Assembly: GCA_018873225.1 (NCBI GenBank)
Contig: JAEILZ010000007.1
Location: forward strand, 806,001 to 870,000
Source of the DNA: [Phialemoniopsis] sp. UDSM-2020
Taxonomy: Eukaryota > Ascomycota > Sordariomycetes > Thyridiales > Thyridiaceae
Reading direction: 5' to 3'
Length of the DNA stretch: 64,000 nucleotides
A program made the position numbers and the translations under genes. The notes under the pieces are model-generated. The model saw nothing but the letters and a program-made list of their open reading frames with translations, did not search any database and was not told the DNA's origin. This document shows, one piece after another, positions 10,201 through 22,296 of the stretch; within the stretch, counting starts at the first letter, position 1; each line of letters starts with the position of its first letter.

Positions 10201-13200
10201 CCTGGTCCTGCTCCAACCAATACTCCCCAGCCCACCTTCACCGGTCCATTCGTGACCATCACGCAGCAAGGCGCGGCTGGTTCTCTGCCTACCAGCTTTA
10301 CCGTCCAGCCTACTGGTACTCAAGTCGAGGGTACTGTGGTGCTCATTACGCCCGCGCCAAGTGACGCTGTGGAGCCGACCTTCTCGGGTCCGTACATCAC
10401 GGTCACCCAAGAGGGTGTGGCCGGCTCGCTCCCCACTTCGTATACCATTCAGCCAACTGGAGGCGAAACTCAGGGCACCGTTGTGCTCTTTACTCCAGCC
10501 GCAAACGTGAACGGGCCCCAGCAAACATTCAGTGGCCCATATGTCACGGTGACCCAGGAGGGAGTATTTGGCTCTCTGCCAACCTCGTTTACCATCCAGC
10601 CTACAGCAAGTGAAACCCAGGGAACTATCGTCATTTTCACGCCCGCCGCCTCTGCTGGCTCGTCTCCATCCCAGACTTTCAACGGGCCGTTCGTCACGAT
10701 CACTAACCAGGGCGCCATCGGGGCTGCGCTACGCACCTTTACTGTCTTTCCTACTGCCAGCGAAACCGAGGGCACTGTCGTCGTGGTCACACCTGCTCCG
10801 ACCGATGTCATCACGAACGCTCCCCAGCAGACCTTTACAGGGCCATTCGTCACCGTCACGGAACAGGGAGCATTTGGCGCTGAGATTCTGAGCTTTACCG
10901 TCTTGCCCACCGCGGGCCAGACGCAAGGCACAGTTGTCGTCGTGACGCCGGCTCCCAGTTCCCAGGTGAACGGCCCTGTGCAGACCTTTGCTGGTCCGTT
11001 CGTGACCATCACGGAGCAAGGCCCGCCTGACTCTCCGCCCATCACGATCACTGCAGTACCGACGGGAAGCGAGACACAGGGAACCGTCATTATCATCACG
11101 CCACCGGCCAGCATCGCAAACGGCCCGTTCGTAACTACAACTATCGAGGGTGCTCAAGCCACCACGATAATTGTGCAGCCCGTAGGAACTGCGCCTGGCT
11201 CAATCGTTGTGATCACTCCTGGAGTTCTGAACGGCCCTCCGCAAACGTTCTCCGGGCCATACATAACGATCACCGAGGAGGGCGCGTTTGGCTCGCAGCC
11301 CATCACCATCAGCCAACCGCCAAGCGGCAGTGAGACCCAGGGAACCGTGCTGATCGTGAGTCCGGCAGCGACGCCGGCTCCAAGCATCAACAATGGTCCG
11401 TTCATCACTGCCACAATCTCAGGAGCTGTGAACACCACCATATTCGTACAGCCGACAGGCACGTTGCCTGGATCGGCCATTGTGATCACGAACGTACCGG
11501 CCATCATCACCAGTGCGCCGCAGATTTTCACTGGGCCTTACATCACCGTTACTCAAGCTGGCGCAGCTGGCGAGGGCGACACGACGCTGACGGTTCAGCC
11601 TACAGCAGGCGAGACTCAGGGGACAGTTCTCATCCTGACACCCGGCGTTCTTGTACCAACTACCACGCTTGACAATGGGCCTTTCATCACGGAGACTATC
11701 GAGGGCGCCCGCGCCACGACAATTACGGTACCACCTGTGGGTACGGCCCGGGGCCGAATCATTGTCATCACTCCGGCTGCAATCAACGGGCCGGCACAAC
11801 AGACCATCCCATATGTCACAATCACCGAAAAGGGTGCCGTTGGCGTACAGCCAACGACGATCACTGTCCAGCCGACTCTCTCGGCAACGGAGGGTACCGT
11901 CTATGTCTTCACGCCGGAGGTTCCCGCGCCCCTCACCACTCTTGACAATGGACCATTTGTGACAACGACCATCGAGGGGGCGCAGTTGACAACAATCACG
12001 GTTGCCCCCGTCGGCACGGCTGCAGGATCTATCGTCGTGATCACCCCAGGTGTGAACAATGGTCCTGCGCAGACATTTGCTTACGTCACGGTGACCGGGC
12101 CCGGTGCGATAGGTGCCATCCCGACCACGATCACCGTCCAGCCGACTGGCGAGGAGGAGCTTGGGACTGTATACATCTTCACGCCTGTGTCTGCAGGCCC
12201 GAGCACGACTCTCGACAACGGTCCCTTCGCCACGACCACAATTGAGGGCGCAATTGCTACAACCATCACCGTACCGCCAACTGGCACTGCCCCCGGTTCT
12301 ATCGTGGTCATCACTCCTGGCTCGGCTGTCAATGGCCCGCAGCAGACATTCACTGGCTCGTTTGTCACGATCACGGAGACTGCGGCTATTGGAGCACAGT
12401 TGAGGACATTGACTATCGCTCCAACATCTGGCCAGGTCGAAGGCACTGTTCTCGTGTTGGTGCCTGGCACTGCACCGCCCGTCAACACCGAGCCGCTCGT
12501 CACCACTACGATTGTAGGCGCCGAGTTGACCACTATCACCGTGCCGGCCGTGGGTACGGCAGCCGGGTCTGTCGTGGTTATTACGCCGGGAGCAATCAAT
12601 GGTCCTCAAGCAACATTCACTGGTATTTACGAGACTGTCACGTCGGCTGGAGCAGTGGGACTCAACCCGACGACCTTGACTTTGCAGCCCACAGCAGGCG
12701 CCTCAGTTGGCACTGTCCTAGTCTTGACTCCGCTCGCTCTGACCACCAGCGACAGCCGACCTTATGTGACGACTACAATAGCCGGTGCCGTGGCTACCGA
12801 GATCACGGTCCCACCCAACGGCGTCAATCCGGGCTCCGTTGTGGTCATCACGCAAGGCCCGAGCCCCACAGCCGCGTTCAACGGTCCGTTCGTCACAATC
12901 ACTGGTGCAGGCGATCCGGAGTCGCCTCCAGTGACGCTGACCGTGCCACCCAAGAGCGGCCAGTCTGTCGGTACCATTTTCATTCAAACTCCGGCTGTCA
13001 TCAATGCCCTGCCCACTATCTTTGTGACGCGAACAATCACGGGTCCGCCAGGTTCTCCAGAAACTCTACTGACGCTCGCTGCGACGCCCGGAGCCTCGGT
13101 GGGCACTGTTCTCTACGAGACCCCGGCAGGCACGCTTCCGCCATTCAATGGTCCATTCGAGACCATATTTGGCGCCGGCGCGCCGGGATCTCCTCCGGTG

Positions 13201-16200
13201 ACTCTGACAGTACCCCCGGCCCCCGGCCAGTCAACCGGCACCATCATCATCCAGACCCCTGCGGTTGTGGCCCTAGGTCCAAGCGTCTTTACGACCATCA
13301 CTGTCGCTGGTGCTCTTGGTATCGAACCAACATACCTGACGCTGGCTGCGCCCTCCGGCGCCACGATCGGAACAGTCATCTACGAAACACCTGCGCCGGG
13401 CGCTGCTCCGACGTTCACCGGTCCTTTCGTTACGGTATACGGTATCGCCGAATCAGGCCAGCCCGCCGTCACGCTCACGGTGCCGCCAGCCAGTGGACAG
13501 TCTGTCGGCACAGTGATCATCCAGACACCCGCACCGAACATCAATGGGCCCAACACGCCAGCCTCGTTCACTGGCCCCTTCACCACTGTGACTTTGACCG
13601 GTCCACTGGGATCTCAGCCAACCCTTTTAACCCTTTCGCCGTCCTCTGGAGCCTCACAGGGAACCGTCATCTTCCAAACCCCTGCACCGGTGGTTCAGAC
13701 CTTCCAAGGGCCGTTTGTCACTATCACTGCAGCGGGCGATCCAAACCTGCCAGCTATTACCATCACAGTTCCTCCTACGAGCGGCGCCACCGTCGGCACA
13801 ATTATCATCCAGACACCGCAGTCGCTGGTACCTCCAGTCACTGCCACGGTCACGAATGCCCCTGCGTCCTTCACTGGTATCTATACCACCGTGACTTTGA
13901 CCGGCCCACCGGACTCTGCGCCCACGCTGTTCACTCTGAATCCCACTGCCGGAGCCTCGGTCGGCACCGTCATCTTCCAGACGCCAGCGGCTCTCGTCCA
14001 GAGCTTTAACGGTCCGTATGTCACAATCACGGGAGCTGGTCCGGCGAACTTGCCACCTCTCACGATCACGGTCCCCCCGACAAGCGGTGCCACCGTTGGT
14101 ACCATCATCATCCAGACACCGGCATCGGTAATCAATGGGCCTGCGTCCTTTGCGGGGCCGTACACCACGCTCACGCTTACAGGACCGGCTGGCTCGCAGC
14201 CGACACTGATCACTCTGGCGGCTGCGGCCGGGGCGACCCTTGGCACCGTGATCAACCAGGTTCCTGCAGCTGCTACCCTACCTCCATTCACAGGACCATT
14301 TGTTACGATTACTGGCGTCGGCGACCCAAGCCTACCGGCTGTCACTGTGACCGTGCCGCCGACGAGCGGCGCGAGCGTTGGTACCATCATCGTGCAGACT
14401 CCGGGTGTCATCAGCAGCGTCGTCAATGGGCTTCCGAGCTTCGCCGGTCCCTTCACAACGCTGACGCTCGCGGGCCCTGTGGGTATCCAGCCGACTTTGA
14501 TTACACTTCCTGCATCTTCCGGGGCTACATTGGGCACCGTCATCTACGAGACTCCGGCACCAGCCAGCTTCAATGGGCCTTTCGTCACCATCACCGCCGC
14601 TGGCCTGCCTGGCTCGCCTCCTCTCACGCTGACTGTACCGCCTATCAGTGGTGCCACCCAAGGCACCGTCATCATCCAGACTCCGGCTCCCTCCGGTTTT
14701 GCTGGCCCGTATACCACACTGACAGTAGCAGGTACTTCGCTATTGGCACCAACATTAATCACGTTGAGCGCAGCACTTGGAGCCACTTTGGGCACAGTCT
14801 TGTACGAGACACCTGCGCCGCTAAGTCAACCGGCCTTCAATGGGCCGTTTACAACGATCACTGGCGCAGGTCTCCCCGGCTCGCCGCCTCTAACCTTGAC
14901 AATCACCCCCACAAGCGGCGGCACCTTGGGTACCGTCATCGTTCAAACCCCTGCGCCGTCTATCACGCCGTTCTCTGGCCCTTACACAACCGTGACTGTG
15001 ACTGGAGCAACGGACATCACGGCTGGCTACGTCACACTGGCCCCAACGGCTGGCGCCTCGGTCGGCACTGTCATCTACGAAGTGCCCGCAGCCCGCCAAT
15101 TCAATGGACCTTACAGGACAATTACCCAAGGGTACAACGGCGTTGACACGCAGACTGTGACAATCCCGCCGGTCGCTGGTGCAACTGAGGGCACTGTCCT
15201 CGTCCAGACTCCTCTAGGCAACATCAATGGACCCGCATCCTTCACCGGTCCATACACGACTATCACTCAGGGCTATAACGGAATAGCAACCCAGACCTTG
15301 ACATTGCCTGTGGCCCCATCCGCCACCCAAGGAACCGTCATCGTTCAGACACCTATCGTTGCTCCTACGTTCGCTGGTTCGTATGTCACGATCACCCAGG
15401 GCTACAACGGCGTAGAAACACAGACTGTAACTCTGCCGCTTGGTCTGTCTGCCACGCAGGGAACAGTGCTGGTCCAGACACCCATCGTTGCAACCTCGTT
15501 CACGGGCTCATATGTCACTATTACTCAAGGCTACAATGGCGCTGTGACGCAGACTGTAACCCTGCCTCTTGGCCTGTCGGCAACGCAAGGCACTGTCCTG
15601 ATCCAGACACCAATTCCGACTGGCAATGTCAATGGGCCGATTACATCTTTCACTGGACCTTACACAACTATCACGCAAGGGTACAACGGCGTTGCTATAC
15701 AGACAGTCACCCTTCCCGTCCCTGCATCGGCAACGCAAGGAACAGTATTGGTGCAGACCCCGATCGTATCAAACACATTCGCTGGCCCATTCACCACAAT
15801 CACGCAAGGCTACAATGGACTCGTCACTCAGACAATCACTCTGCCCGTCGGGACGTCAGCTACAATTGGTACAGTTCTCATTCAGACCCCAAATCCAAGC
15901 GGCAATGTCAATGGGCCAGCATCGACCTTTGCTGGAACATATACCACCATTACGCAGGGATACAATGGACCTGTTGCTCAGACTATCACTTTGCCGGTGG
16001 CTGTCTCTGCCACTATCGGTACAGTTTTGGTCCAGACGCCCATAATTGCCTCTATTTTCCCGGGTCCGTACGTCACAATCACCCAAGGCTACAATGGAGC
16101 CTCTACAACGAGCATCACCATTCCTCCAGCAGGCACAGCAACTGAGGGAACAGTCATCGTTCAGACTCCGTACTCTGTCCCATCTTTCACTGGTACCTAT

Positions 16201-18291
16201 GTCACAATTACCCAAGGATACAACGGCGTGGCTGTACAAACCATTACCATCCCGCCAGTCGGCTCGGCGACTCAGGGTACCGTGCTTGTTCAGACTCCGT
16301 ATGTCGCTCCCACTTTCAGCGGTCCTTATGTCACGGTCACGCAAGGATACAATGGGTTGGTCACACAAAGTATCACCATTCCGCCCGCGGGCTCGGCTAC
16401 CCAAGGAACGGTGCTCATTCAGACACCATTCACTGCTTCTGCGTCCACGTTCTCAGGCCCATTTGTTACCATTACGCAAGGATACAACGGACCCCTTCAA
16501 ACCATCACTATTCCACCGGCAGGATCCGCAACCCAGGGAACTGTACTCATTCAAACTCCCTATACAGCTGTGGCCTCGACTTTCTCTGGCCCATATGTAA
16601 CCATCACACAAGGATACAATGGAATTGCCACGCAAAGTATCACAATTCCACCCGCGGGCTCAGCCACTCAGGGGACCGTGCTTATTCAAACCCCATACAC
16701 GGCCTCCGCGTCCACATTCTCGGGTCCATATGTCACAATCACGCAAGGATTCAATGGTCCCAACATCCAGAGCATCACCATTCCTCCTGCGGGATCTGCA
16801 ACTCAGGGAACGATCCTAGTGCAAACTCCGTATACGCCCGTGGTCTCAAGTTTCACGGGTCCTTACACTACGATCACTCAGGGCTACAATGGGCTGTCGA
16901 CGCAGAGCATTACGATCCCACCTATTGGCTCTGCCACGCAGGGTACTGTCCTCGTGCAGACACCCATCGCGACAAGCTCAGTGGGGATCACTTATGTCAC
17001 CATCACTCAAGGGTACAACGGCCTCGTCACGCAAACTCTTACTTTGCAGGCCGTGGCCGGTGTGGCAACCGTCGTGGTCCAGACTCCTTTCGTCCTGGTG
17101 CCTTCTAGTTCGACAACTTCTTCTGGCAACATCAACGGGCCGGGCAGCATCTCTACAAGTAGCACGACGAGCTCTACTTCTTCGACTACGAGCAGCACTT
17201 CGAGCACATCCTCTAGCACCACCCGGCCGACGACAACGAGTAGCACTACGAGTAGCACGTCAAGCAGCATCACGAGTAGTACCACGAGCAGCACTACAAG
17301 CAGCAGCTCCAGGAGTTCAACCTCGAGTAGCACAAGTAGCGCCGCTCTTTGTGTGGCCAGCACCACCGCGACCAACCGTGGTTACTGCGCCGGTTCTCTC
17401 CCAGCGTCTTGCAGGAACTTACAGACCAGTAGCATCCTCACTCTGCCTGCGGACATTGCAGCTTGCACACTCGCCCTCGGTGAGTTCAACATTGGTGGGC
17501 TGGCGAGCTGTCTCGCTGATGGCATACTGAGCGCCAATGGAGGAGCCATTTACACCTGCCTCACAAACCAAATTGGCTCCACCTGCATCACCACGCTGCC
17601 CGTCTCCTGTCTCGCCCTCTCGGCCAGCGCCTCTGTCGGTGCCACACTCAACACCAACATCAACCTCTGTTCCGCTGCGTTGGGCCCATTCGCACAGGCG
17701 ACCACCGTCACCAACTGCCTCAACACCGCGCTGCATAGCACGGGCCTGGGCATCATCAATTGCCTGCAAGGCGTATACGGCTTCTCGACCGAGACGCCGC
17801 AGCTCCCCTCGGGCTGCAGCACAGCCGTCGTCTCAACGGCGACGGCGACGCCGCGCACCGTCTGCGCCCAGCTCCCGTCCGCCTGCACCAGCCTGACGGG
17901 TATTACCAACATCGTCACCCTGCAACTGACCGCGATCCCGGCCTGCACCCTGGCTCTGGGCCCGCTCTCCGTCGGCAACACCGCCGGCTGTCTGCTCAGC
18001 AGCCTGACCGGTGGCGGCACGGCCATCGTCAACTGCCTGACCACCAACCTGGCGAACCGTTGCCTGGGCGCCCTCCCCAGCGCCTGCACGCTGCTGTCCA
18101 CGGCCCTCACGAACGTCGCCGTGCGCTCGCAGATCACGGCGTGTCAGGCGGCCATCGGCCTGTACAACAACGGCGGCGGCGCTGCGTGCTTCAACACTAC
18201 CCTCACGACGGGCGCGCCCATCGCCAATTGCTTGAATTATTACCTTTTTGGTACTGGGACTAGGGACGCGAGCATTGAGATTCGTATTTGA
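7241..18291 (+). CDS. Giant secreted tandem-repeat cell-surface protein, 3664 aa
   Basis: Two exons: 7241-7524 and 7581-18291. The 56-nt intron has a GTGAGT donor, a CTAAC branch site and a CCTAG acceptor, and keeps frame. Exon 1 encodes a signal peptide (MRGSRLFAASLALGLG..GSA) and a short unique region. Residues about 179-3268 are roughly 67 repeats of 35-55 residues with the core F-x-GP(Y/F)-x-T(V/I)T...GT(V/I)(V/I)xxTP. Four blocks follow each other: A at 7.83-11.1 kb (TVTQEGxFGSLPTSF, PTGSETQGTVVVFTPAPS); B at 11.1-12.9 kb (long units alternating with NGPFVTTTIEGA units); C at 12.9-15.1 kb (TITGAGDP units alternating with TLTGPxGSQP units); D at 15.1-17.1 kb (TITQGYNG units). A Ser/Thr linker (17.1-17.34 kb) and four five-Cys modules end the protein. 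There is no GPI tail or membrane helix. Composition resembles fungal adhesins/flocculins; a wall or matrix adhesive role is inferred. Assembly errors in the repeats are possible. Confidence 0.85.
7830..17095 (+). repeat. Coding tandem-repeat array, about 67 diverged units in four blocks
   Basis: Degenerate repeats of about 105-165 nt encode the GP(Y/F)xT(V/I)T ... GTVxxxTP unit. In blocks B and C adjacent units differ but alternate units match, so the duplicated unit there was a dimer of about 85-95 residues. In block D single units of 43-45 residues repeat and neighbours are nearly identical (for example residues encoded around 16315-16900), suggesting the most recent expansion. Boundaries are approximate. 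Confidence 0.85.
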
Positions 18292-18676
18292 TTTTTTTAC
18301 ATAGTAGTAATCTGCGCGTCATGCTTTTGAGGAAAATGATGGGCGGGGACGTTGTATGATGAGATGGAGACGAATCACCGGAAGACATGTCCAAGGAATG
18401 CATTCACCTGCACGACAGGATGATTTAGGATGATTAATGAAGTTAGTGAAGTACCTGTTAGCTTATGAGAGCTTCTACGTTCGGCTGTTTCTGCAAAACA
18501 AACCCGTCTCCTGTCAAACCTGCACCTGCTAGTGCTAATGCCGTGAACATGAAAACTACGTGTGGGGCTAGAACCGGAGTTACCATCTAATTTGATTTCA
18601 GAGATACTTTCCTTCAAAACAGAAAGAAAAATAAACACCTGAAAGAAAAAGAATGAGCATTTATTAGCCTAAAGTA
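18292..18676. other. Intergenic, 385 bp
   Basis: Spacer between the convergent giant repeat gene and the broken HET gene. Nothing recognised. Confidence 0.5.
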
Positions 18677-20650
18677 CTAAACTATAGTAACCATCCTAGG
18701 CATTACGGGATCTCGTGTTTCGAGCTCCCAGTCCTTTCCGCATTTTGCCTTTAGCTCACGGGGCAGATAAGTACAGCCAATCCTCATGAAAGCACCGTGA
18801 ACTATCCTACTGGGGGCCAACACCAAGCCGACAAGATGTAACCCGTTGTCCATTACCACAACGCACAGTACTTCTGTATCGTTGGCGACTTGATATTCCG
18901 CATCTGAACTCTCAGTGGCATAGTCCGGCCTAAAGTTCACGAACCTAGGGTCTTCCTCTTTGGTTACAATAGTGCATGAAGGTGCAGTGTGTGCGACGAT
19001 CGCACGTAAAGTCGGTCCCCAAAGAGTGATGCTGCCGCCGGGCTGTATTCTGCCATATGGATCGGGACCATCCAACTCAATTTTGTAGCGACAAAGTGAT
19101 GCAAGCAGGCTCACTTCATGGGCCCTCGCGTGTTCAAACTTGACGGGATTGTCCATACTTGCCCAAGACCATGTTAGCGCCGCTATTTTTGTTTTCTGCC
19201 TAGGACGAAGGATCACCAATTCATTTTCCAAGGTGTGTTTGGCAGGCTTCCAAAGGAGATGCTGTTCTAAGTGCGCATCCCAGATGCCCGCCAAATACTC
19301 GCTGTTGGGCGGAATGAGTGTTGCGACCCGCCGAGCAATGCCCGAAAAAGCAGGGAGTTTGTCCAGTGGCTTGGTGAGTTGAAGGTGTGAATAGTCTTGG
19401 ACCATTGTTGCCCAAATTTCTTCCAGGTGTGCTGCTGGCGCCTTCCTCTTTTCTCCATCCTCATCTTCGCCGTTCATCTCGTGGAGATATCTCCTACGTG
19501 ACTTGTAGCCGGCCTCAACTAGAATTGAGCTCTCGTCCAGTTTCTCACAGAAGCATGCCGAACCAAACAGGCACTCCCAAACGATCTCATCACCGCAGAA
19601 ATGCACCACTCGCTTAGACAGTTCACGCTCTTGAAAGACCCAACCACGCTGTCGAAGTGGTCCGACAGGGGTTAAAACACCCTCGCTGGGTCATGTCCTG
19701 ATATTACTCTAGGTGTATTGTACTAGTGTGTCCATTGGGTAATGTGAATGAACAGGGGTTCAGCAACAAAGACTGGGACGAGCCAGGCCTAAGGCCATGG
19801 CGGCAATCTGGCGCAGCAGTCGCGGCGAGCGTGATCTTTGCATTTGCAAAGACCTCTTCCATCTGTGCTGCCTGTGCTTTCCAATCAGTCAAGTCCTTCT
19901 GGATGATACAGATACTATCAATCCAAATATATCTCAGACCCAGTTCTCGGGTGAAATCAATGGCATCCTGGAAAGTTTTTGGGATACTATCGGGAGGAAT
20001 GCCTTGAGTATTTCTGATGTAAGACTTGGGAGTCGTCACACAGGGGGGGTCAATATCTCCCCAACGATGACTGAGGCAAGCATAGTCGACAAGACAAGTA
20101 CCCAGGTCCTTGGTTTCGATAAGCTTGATTTAATGGATGCCCTTGGTCGGAGGGCCAAGATCTAGAAGCCTCGATGGGACAAATGTGGCGGGCCTCCTAC
20201 ACAGGTCATGATTCTTTTCGCAGTGACTGAGCCACCTGTTGACGGCAATTGGCCAAGCTGCCCAGTTCCGAAACAAGGGATATTGTCTAAAGATAGGCAA
20301 GTTGACCTTATGGAACTGGAGACCTCTATCATCTGATTTTGGGTTAGCTAGACCCAATCGCGCCGGTGACGCGGGGGATACTGACACTCCTCGCGGTGAC
20401 ATGATATAGATAATTCCTGAGGGTCTTGGACTGTGAGTACGATGAAGTTATTGATGACGTCGAGCCCTGAAACCGATTCTCGATCTGTCAAAGAAGGCAA
20501 CACATTTAAACAGATGAGGTGATCGACAATCCGGAGGACCAAAGAGCATCCGACGCAGCCCTCATTGGCCCGAGATTCGAATTGACTAATAGGACGATAG
20601 TGCAAGTCTTTTGGCCAGCAGCACAGGCATGGTTCTGAATTTGAATTCAT
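18677..20650 (-). pseudogene. HET-domain gene, disrupted by a frameshift, an in-frame stop and a further frame break
   Basis: Minus-strand coding similarity is continuous but broken. The 20650-20400 part gives a typical HET N-terminus (PCLCCWPKDL, CVGCSLVLRIVDHL). It shifts frame near 20400 into VSVSPASPARLGLANP, then WLSHCEKNHDLCRRP and VPSRLLDLG. A TAA at 20130-20132 interrupts just before IKLIETKDLG and YACLSHRWGD, the start of the HET core. The core continues with AIDFTRELGLRYIWIDSICI and MEEVFANAKITLAATAA, then hits TAA at 19704-19706. The next frame resumes with LRQRGWVFQERELSKRVVHFCGDEIVWEC and runs to 18677. A 22-nt GT..AG segment (19706 downward) would restore frame there, but it is too short for a normal intron. 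The order of motifs is that of a complete tol/het-6-like HET protein of about 650 residues. Probably a recent pseudogene; sequencing error cannot be excluded. Confidence 0.78.
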
Positions 20651-21103
20651 AATTGACTTCGCAACCGGGCGTCGCCGTATTGCAGTAGAAGACGCAGCCA
20701 GGAGCGCAGAGTAGAGACTCTCAGCAAATTCTTGGGCGAGGGGAAAGCAAATGCTAGGCAGACGCAGCTAATAGCCGCATCCGGGTTTGCACCGCCACTC
20801 GGTTATGCATCACATTGTCCAACATCCAATCATAGAATCTACAAGGTCAAAACAAGATTAATTGGTCAGTGCGAGAATCTCCATTTTGTGGGCGGGGAAG
20901 GGCCAGGTTCTTGTCTCATGCTGGAGAATGAACCCGTGCTGGTACACTATGCGTATTCGATAATGCTGGAAGATATGGTTTACTATTCTACCAAACCTGA
21001 ATAACTTGCATGTGCAAACTTCAGATATAACGCAAAACAGTGATCTTCCTGTTTGCGCACTTAGACTTCTCCACACTTAGCGTCAACATTGTATTGTCTC
21101 TTA
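20651..21103. other. Intergenic, 453 bp
   Basis: Lies upstream of the broken HET gene and downstream of the GNAT gene. No recognisable feature; short open frames only. Confidence 0.45.
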
Positions 21104-21832
21104 TCATTCCGAATACAAGTCCTCTTTCAACAGCCCAAAAAGATGGGAGTCATCTACTACCCCGTTCTTCGAAACGGCCTTCCTCCGAACTCCCTCAAGT
21201 GTAAATCCGGCTCTAGTCAACGCCTTCGCACTGACTGAGTTTGACCCAAGGGTGTTAGCATCAATGCGTCGCAGCCCAGGAATGTGTTCAAAGCACCAAG
21301 CACAAAACACCCCCAGCACCTCTGTTGCTAGCCCTCGCCCCCAGTACTCGCTTCCGAGCCAGTAGCTCAGCTCACGTCTCTGCCAATGGGGATCCCCATG
21401 AATGTTCATGCTGCAGAGTCCAATCATTGTGCCGGAGTCATCAAGGAGGCAGATGGCGTAATTGTGATCAGCTTGCGCTATGGTCGTGGACAACCAAGTC
21501 ATCACCTTTTCGATAGAAGAAAAGTCGGGAAACCTGCTCGACATTCCACGCATCACGCTTGGATCGCTGCCCTTTGACTGGAGCGTATTCGCATCATTGA
21601 TATGCAACGGCCTGATGAGGAGACGCGGTGTGCGCAAAACTGCTTCTGGAGGGAAAGGGGTGTCAAGGGATGTGGTTTCGCTGGTGTGTAGGGCGGATCG
21701 GGTCATGGGAGGCCAATTGCAACAGGTAAACCCGCTTGAATGTGGACTGTTCATGCTTGCTTGTGGATGAGACCCGATGAGGTCTCTGAGGGGATGCTGC
21801 GGTAGACTTGAGGCTTGCGTATTGTCTTTCAA
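21104..21832 (-). CDS. GNAT-family N-acetyltransferase (RimJ/RimL-like), up to 242 aa
   Basis: Intronless minus-strand gene. Residues from about 66 form a GNAT domain: TPRLLIRPLHINDANTL (beta1-alpha1), IGLCSMNI (beta4), ELSYWLGSEYWGRGLATEVL (beta4 to the acetyl-CoA pyrophosphate loop, with the Q/R-x-x-G-x-G/A signature as WGRGLA), RRIDANTLGSNSVSAKALTRAGF (the N-x-x-S motif of RimJ/RimL) and a final FGLLKEDL strand. The enzyme would transfer acetyl from acetyl-CoA to an amine, either a protein N-terminus or a small molecule; the substrate cannot be read from sequence. The first 60 residues are Ser/Thr/Pro-rich and may be partly untranslated: in-frame ATGs at 21754 (MNSPHSSGF) and further in are alternative starts. 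It sits between two HET loci. Confidence 0.85.
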   Translation of the reverse strand: MKDNTQASSLPQHPLRDLIGSHPQASMNSPHSSGFTCCNWPPMTRSALHTSETTSLDTPFPPEAVLRTPRLLIRPLHINDANTLQSKGSDPSVMRGMSSRFPDFSSIEKVMTWLSTTIAQADHNYAICLLDDSGTMIGLCSMNIHGDPHWQRRELSYWLGSEYWGRGLATEVLGVFCAWCFEHIPGLRRIDANTLGSNSVSAKALTRAGFTLEGVRRKAVSKNGVVDDSHLFGLLKEDLYSE

Positions 21833-22296
21833 ATAGAAGTGGTTTGATAATTCATTGGTGTGATCTGCCCTGATTCAACGTTGAGGAGGGCGTGATATGC
21901 AGTGATATTCTACTGAGCCGAGATTCTGTAGCACACAAAGGTAGGTACCGTTAAGAAAGAGCTTGTGACTCATTGCCCACTTGTTGATAGGTTTGTAGAG
22001 AGAGCAGGGTTAGACCTGCGAATAGATCGGTTTGACGTGATTGGCCAGTAAATTGGTGTTCTCGCAGCTCACGTGTTCTCAAGCGGGGATGCTCAGGAGG
22101 CGCGCATCAAGGCCCGAAGACGCTTCTTCTTCTTTTCTTTTCATGACTCTGAAGCCATTCGACCCTAGTGACATGTAGGGAGCATAGTATTCAGAGCCCA
22201 CACACATCCTCGAGCAAACTTCTTCCTGCTTTTTACAAGTCCTCCAGATCTCAAGACGCCCTAGGTCCCTTGGTCAAAATTTGCAAGTGATCAATC
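21833..22296. other. Divergent intergenic region, 464 bp
   Basis: Separates the GNAT gene (minus) and the intact HET gene (plus). A CT-rich tract (cttcttcttttcttttc) near 22124-22142 is the only compositional feature. Confidence 0.45.

Noticed and set aside
8727..12609. Several long minus-strand open frames inside the giant repeat gene (for example 8727-9413, 10470-11114, 11419-12609)
   Set aside because: They mirror the plus-strand repeat periodicity and stay open because of the repeat codon bias; no start context, signal or domain of their own.
19685..19706. 22-nt GT..AG segment that would repair the broken HET gene
   Set aside because: Far below the minimum size of fungal spliceosomal introns, and it would not repair the other two lesions.
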